This document shows, piece by piece, positions 61,301-64,000 of a stretch of 64,000 bases of DNA. The stretch lies in assembly GCF_904067045.1 (NCBI RefSeq), contig NZ_CAJFDC010000025.1, positions 58,498 through 122,497 of the forward strand, in the 5' to 3' direction. Numbering within the stretch: the first letter of the stretch is position 1; every line of letters begins with the position of its first letter. The notes under the pieces are model-generated. The model saw only the letters and a program-made list of their open reading frames with translations, did not search any database and was not told the DNA's origin. Position numbers and translations under genes: made by a program. Source of the stretch: Pseudomonas sp. FEN (lineage in GTDB: Bacteria > Pseudomonadota > Gammaproteobacteria > Pseudomonadales > Pseudomonadaceae).

Positions 61301-63180
61301 CCGGAAAGCTGATCAGCAACAACCTGCTGAACCTGACGGCCACCGACCTGATCAACCAGAACGCTGGCCTGCTCTCCGGTTGGCAGGGCGTGACGCTCAC
61401 TGGCAGCAGCCTGGACAACCGCAACAACGGTACGCTCTCCAGTCGTAGCGGCAACGTCGATGTGACCCTCAGCGGCGCCTTGCTCAACAGCAATGCCGGC
61501 GCACTGGCCAGCCAGCAGACCTTGGCGGTCAACGCGGCCAGTCTCGACAACAGCAACAAGGGCATTCTTTCCAGCGGGGCGGGGCAATCGCTGACCGTCA
61601 GCGGTCTGCTGGACAACGGCCAGGCGGGCTTGATCGACAGCGGCGCGGCGTTGACCCTGAACGCCATGGCGTTGACCAGCAGCGGCACGATCAACGCGCA
61701 ACAGGCACTGACCTTCACCGGTACCGACCTCGATAACAGCAACGGCACCCTCAGTGCTGGCGCGGCGGTCACTCTTGACCTGCTGGGCACGCTGAGCAAC
61801 ACCAACGGCAAGCTCTCCGCTGTCGGTCCGCTGCTGGTCAAGCGTTCTGCTCAGATCAACAACCAGGGCGGCCAGCTCTCCAGCCAGGGCCTGCTGACCT
61901 TGTTGACTGGCGGCCTGGATAACAGCAACAGCGGCACTGTCGGCGCCAGCGACAAGTTGTTCATTACCTCGACCGGTGCGGTTCAGAACGGCGACGGCGG
62001 GCTGATCGCCAGCCGCAATGGCGACCTGCAACTGAGCGCCGCCAGCCTTGGCAATGGCAAAGGTTCGCTGCAAGGCCAGGGCGCGGTCAGCCTTGATGTC
62101 AGTGGCGATATCGACAACCAGAGCGGCAAGGTCATTGCCCAGAACGGCGACCTGTTCATCAAGGCGGCCAAGCTCGACAGCCGTGGCGGTCTGCTGTCGA
62201 GCATTGCGGGGGCGCTGACGACCCGTGTCGTCGGCGTGCTGAGAAACGACTACGACCTCAACAACAACCGCCAGGGCGGTCAGCTACAGGCCCAGCGCCT
62301 GGACCTGCAAGCGTGGGGCGGCATTGACAACTACGGCGGGCATCTCACCGCGCAAACCGGCGATGTGCTGATTGCCACCGGAGCAGGGGACTTCGATAAC
62401 CGTAATGGCGGCGTCTATGCCGAGGGACTGGTCCAGGTCACGGGTCACAACTTCGATAATAGCGGCGACAACGACGGGCAGGTCGGCGGCAATCAGATTG
62501 TCCTCAAGCTGGATGGCGCCCTGAACAACCGCCTGGGCATTATCGAAAGTGGCAGCACCCTGGCGATTACGGCTGCGAGTCTGGATAACCAGAGCGGCCA
62601 ATTGCGTGCGCTGGGCGGCAGCGGCAAGACTGAATTTCAGATTGGCGGCCTGTTCGACAACAGCAACGGCAAGCTGGAAACCGCCAACAGCGACCTGACC
62701 CTGGGTGTTGGCAGCTTCCTGAACCAGGGTGGCAGTCTGTTGCACACTGGCCAAGGCACCTTCGATACCGCCACGGCCAACATTACCAACGCGGGCGGTA
62801 GCTTTGTCACCCGTGGCGGTTTGACTCTCACCGCCGACAACTGGACCAACAGTAGCGTGATCCAGGCCGGTCGCTTGACACTCAACATCAACACCCTCAA
62901 CCAGACCACCGGTGGTCAGTTGCTGGCCTCCAACAGCCTGGTGGGCAATGGCAGCAACTGGAATAACGACGGGTTGATCGCCAGTGACGGTACGGCCAGC
63001 CTGAATCTGAGTGGCAGCTACGGCGGTAACGGACGTTACACCAGCTTGAGTACCCTGGGCCTGAGTGCGGCACAGGTGAATCTGAGCAGCAGCGCTAGCA
63101 TTGCCGGTGGTAGCGATACGACCCTTAATGTCGGTGGTCAACTGAACAACTATGGGCGGCTGACTTCTGCGGCGGCATGA
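58369..63180 (+). CDS. Filamentous-haemagglutinin/CdiA-type TPS exoprotein, interrupted by a frameshift
   Basis: 1603 residues up to the TGA at 63178-63180. An extended signal region (to about residue 48, LLAQA) is followed by the TPS secretion domain (residues about 50-300; NPYGISCNGCGFINTPQATLTTGK, the haemagglutination-activity domain) and a long run of degenerate FHA repeats (LDNSGG-like). TPS exoproteins form extracellular beta-helical fibres for adhesion or contact-dependent toxin delivery and need a TpsB/FhaC transporter, which is not in the window. The reading continues past the stop in another frame (next entry), so the gene is longer and broken or has a sequencing error. C-terminal toxin and immunity genes would lie beyond the window. 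Confidence 0.88.
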   Translation: MDVRQLAFLARQPSAALKNREHFLGLPKRGLAFILANAMFWQPLLAQADGIAVSGGGTTLGQAGNGVPIVNIAAPNAQGLSHNQFSDYNVGANGVILNNATARTQSTQLGGIILGNPNFNGAAANVILNEVNGGSPSQLRGYTEVAGQSAHVIVANPYGISCNGCGFINTPQATLTTGKAVITNGQVTGYQVDQGSVSIDGAGINASNVDQFEIITRAATINAQINAKQLTVIAGRNDVDARTLSATARADDGSAKPQVAIDSTALGGMYAGAIKLVGTEAGVGVRLAGNLAASGGDIQLDANGQLSMVQAAASGAVNVKAASLDAQGPVYAGSSLNVQTTGDLTSRNNLAARDSITLNSGGQLTNSGIIEAGVNADNTRNSTGDVSVTAQTISNSGQSVIASRDLSVTATQTLGNQGGTLSGQRQTTITAGTLDNQNNGRVLSANQLSLTVDTALNGLGGLINSSTALTATLGHLINSNGQLSTDGTLNLTADNIENAAGRISSQGDLSGAVRTLGNQAGVLVSQGSLSLSGDSLDNTGGGLIGGVKGTTLRVGNIDNRGGELSSSQAVTLVGQQLNNDDNGKVLADTDLHLNVATLTNRNGGQLLGKAGSTTLNGGSLDNSGGTLSGKSALVVTLDGALANLKGLIASDGSLSVNAGSLDNSSGNLSSGTALTVTTTGAVTNQGGKIATDTTLNLTSASLDNSLGGVLTGKGATQIATGAFDNSHGGSLSSTDTLKLTAGQVTNQDGGSIASSKALTASVTGLDQQGGKLFSTSALTLDLNHGQLNNQGGLINAPLLVLNNLKGVSNQAGEISSAQSFTLTADNLNNDNGKLLSNQALTLRIDQALSNLKGMIAAASVDVHAASLDNSGGTLTSRAELGLTVDGQLTNQNQGLINASSGLTINSAGIDNQSGSLLGSAIALDLGAATGDLNNAAGQITTAGNLTINHLRDLNNQGGTLSSTQSLNLTARTLDNSNAGKLISNNLLNLTATDLINQNAGLLSGWQGVTLTGSSLDNRNNGTLSSRSGNVDVTLSGALLNSNAGALASQQTLAVNAASLDNSNKGILSSGAGQSLTVSGLLDNGQAGLIDSGAALTLNAMALTSSGTINAQQALTFTGTDLDNSNGTLSAGAAVTLDLLGTLSNTNGKLSAVGPLLVKRSAQINNQGGQLSSQGLLTLLTGGLDNSNSGTVGASDKLFITSTGAVQNGDGGLIASRNGDLQLSAASLGNGKGSLQGQGAVSLDVSGDIDNQSGKVIAQNGDLFIKAAKLDSRGGLLSSIAGALTTRVVGVLRNDYDLNNNRQGGQLQAQRLDLQAWGGIDNYGGHLTAQTGDVLIATGAGDFDNRNGGVYAEGLVQVTGHNFDNSGDNDGQVGGNQIVLKLDGALNNRLGIIESGSTLAITAASLDNQSGQLRALGGSGKTEFQIGGLFDNSNGKLETANSDLTLGVGSFLNQGGSLLHTGQGTFDTATANITNAGGSFVTRGGLTLTADNWTNSSVIQAGRLTLNINTLNQTTGGQLLASNSLVGNGSNWNNDGLIASDGTASLNLSGSYGGNGRYTSLSTLGLSAAQVNLSSSASIAGGSDTTLNVGGQLNNYGRLTSAAA
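59420..62700 (+). repeat. Degenerate tandem repeats coding for FHA-type beta-helix
   Basis: Units of roughly 20 residues (about 60 bases) recur throughout, built around LDN, TNQGG and LSS cores, for example SLDNSGGTLSGKSALVVTLD and SLDNSSGNLSSGTALTVTT. Such coding repeats build a right-handed beta-helix and are prone to slippage and recombination, which may vary fibre length. Confidence 0.7.
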
Positions 63181-64000
63181 GTATTACCGCAGGAACAATC
63201 AATAACTATGGAACCCTGGGCAGCGCCCAAAAGCTTTCTCTGAATACGCCAACACTGCTGAATGATCAAGGCCTGATCTTCAGCGGCTCGGATATGGACC
63301 TAAAGGTAGGTGACTTTACCAATCAGAATGCTGCGCTCTATAGCCTGAGGAACTTGACTATTTCTGGCGTTCAAGGCGGAAAAGCCAATAACGTCATCAA
63401 CTTTTCTTCGTCGATACAGGTGGAGGGTGATTTTTCACTGGCGTCGGCGGTATTTGAGAATACTCGCAAGGCGACAGTTGGCAAGGAAACGCTTTTATCG
63501 GGTGATATCACAGTTGAGTGTGGTGATGGCGACTGCTTCACTCTGCATTACCATGTTGATGAAAATTACGTATCTGAGTCCTCTTTTGAAGGGCCGGCAG
63601 CTACTGTATCGGTAACTGGGAATCTAACAGGTGATGTAGGACGTTTTACGAATTTTGCTTCAAGTGTTGCAGTGGGTAAAAACTTAACGTTGAATGCTGA
63701 CTCGTTTGAGAATCAGTCGGTCAGTTCTGGAGAGTTTACCCGCTCTAGGATGTATGTGGCAGGTTCGTATGGAAATAACGATGCTCTGAACTACTTGTTT
63801 GAGCACTTGGTTGGGGCCGCAGATGATATCACGCCGAATGGCGACAATGCGATGTATGTCTATGCAAGTAGAAACTCGAAGTATAGGTATCAATACACTA
63901 CTGAAGGCTGTACTGCAGATGGTGGTCAGTGTGGTCCTGGACTTTTGGATATCGGTAATCAAGCTTATTTTAGATTAAATCCTCTATTTGGTATTGGGCC
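63177..64000 (+). pseudogene. Continuation of the TPS exoprotein in another frame, runs off the window
   Basis: From 63177 the frame reads MSITAGTINNYGTLGSAQ, exactly the FHA-repeat idiom that the first frame had been using (QLNNYGRLTSAAA), and stays open to base 64000, with about 273 sense codons and no stop. One missing base near 63170-63178 (in GCGGCGGCATGA) would join both parts. The tail (FTNQNAALYSLRNLTISG; GADDITPN-like segments; two Cys pairs in CGDGDC and CTADGGQC) is less repetitive and AT-richer. It may be mutation, assembly error or phase-variable slippage. Confidence 0.7.

Noticed and set aside
60871..62073. A 400-codon minus-strand frame in the repeat region
   Set aside because: It mirrors the repeat structure of the real gene and has no independent domain content.
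59420..62700. Repetitive DNA as a possible CRISPR or satellite array
   Set aside because: The units are degenerate, coding and contiguous with no unique spacers; they are FHA repeats.

Overview
The window reads as a chromosomal segment of a Pseudomonas of the fluorescens type. It is GC-rich and densely coding. It carries the pseudomonad set Fe-ADH (ErcA-like) / NosP / NahK / AgmR-ErbR / ExaC, several RND pumps, a GudP-GudD pair and small exported envelope proteins typical of that genus. No rRNA, tRNA or CRISPR array was seen. Assignments rest on reading motifs in the translations; no database search was run.

Layout. (1) 1-3674 (+): the end of a periplasmic adaptor and a TriC-like RND pump. 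(2) 3703-13619 (-): a three-gene biosynthetic operon read as RhlB-like glycosyltransferase, dimodular NRPS (C-A-T-C-A-T-TE, specificity residues read as Ser then Pro-like), FAD monooxygenase. Gene content and order match the brabantamide (braA-braB-braC) pathway of Pseudomonas, which makes glycosylated bicyclic carbamate lipopeptides. This is the main specialised-metabolite system of the window. An XRE-cupin regulator (14008) lies divergently behind it. (3) 14641-18317: a LysR regulator divergent from a glucarate-type transporter and dehydratase. (4) 18356-26772: mixed metabolic genes: GNAT, a decayed MFS transporter, amino-acid permease, 2OG oxygenase family protein, VOC protein, an ABC importer lacking its ATPase, homocysteine methyltransferase and Fe-ADH. 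(5) 27020-33290: the NO sensor NosP and its hybrid kinase NahK, response regulator AgmR/ErbR and aldehyde dehydrogenase ExaC, i.e. control of ethanol oxidation and NO/biofilm signalling. (6) 33291-38313: a decayed IS630-type transposase fragment in an AT-richer spacer, then a four-gene tripartite ABC exporter (NodT/TolC lipoprotein, DevC-like permease, ATPase, DevB-like adaptor).

(7) 38375-44158: amidase, a MarR-GNAT fusion with a 25-bp palindrome in its promoter, a diguanylate cyclase, an NRAMP-type transporter. (8) 44309-46405: a possible T6SS-linked trio, namely an adaptor-like protein, a DUF4123 effector chaperone and an exported NUC1-type nuclease. (9) 46409-52242 (-): a complete RND tripartite pump operon, with a 16-bp palindrome at its start. 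(10) 52465-55719: a Crp-like regulator with a set of small envelope or exported proteins (DUF3309, SYLF, Spy/LTXXQ, glycine-rich, small lipoprotein). (11) 55871-58087: a large unrecognised protein and PnuC. (12) 58369-64000: a filamentous-haemagglutinin/CdiA-type TPS exoprotein gene that stops at 63180 but continues without stop in another frame to the window end, which indicates a one-base frameshift.

How the parts fit. The NRPS operon is self-contained for scaffold assembly, glycosylation and oxidative ring remodelling; no dedicated exporter is obvious, though the convergent RND pump is a candidate. NosP-NahK and AgmR-ExaC-ErcA are neighbouring signalling modules, and two of their intergenic regions share a similar C-rich sequence motif.
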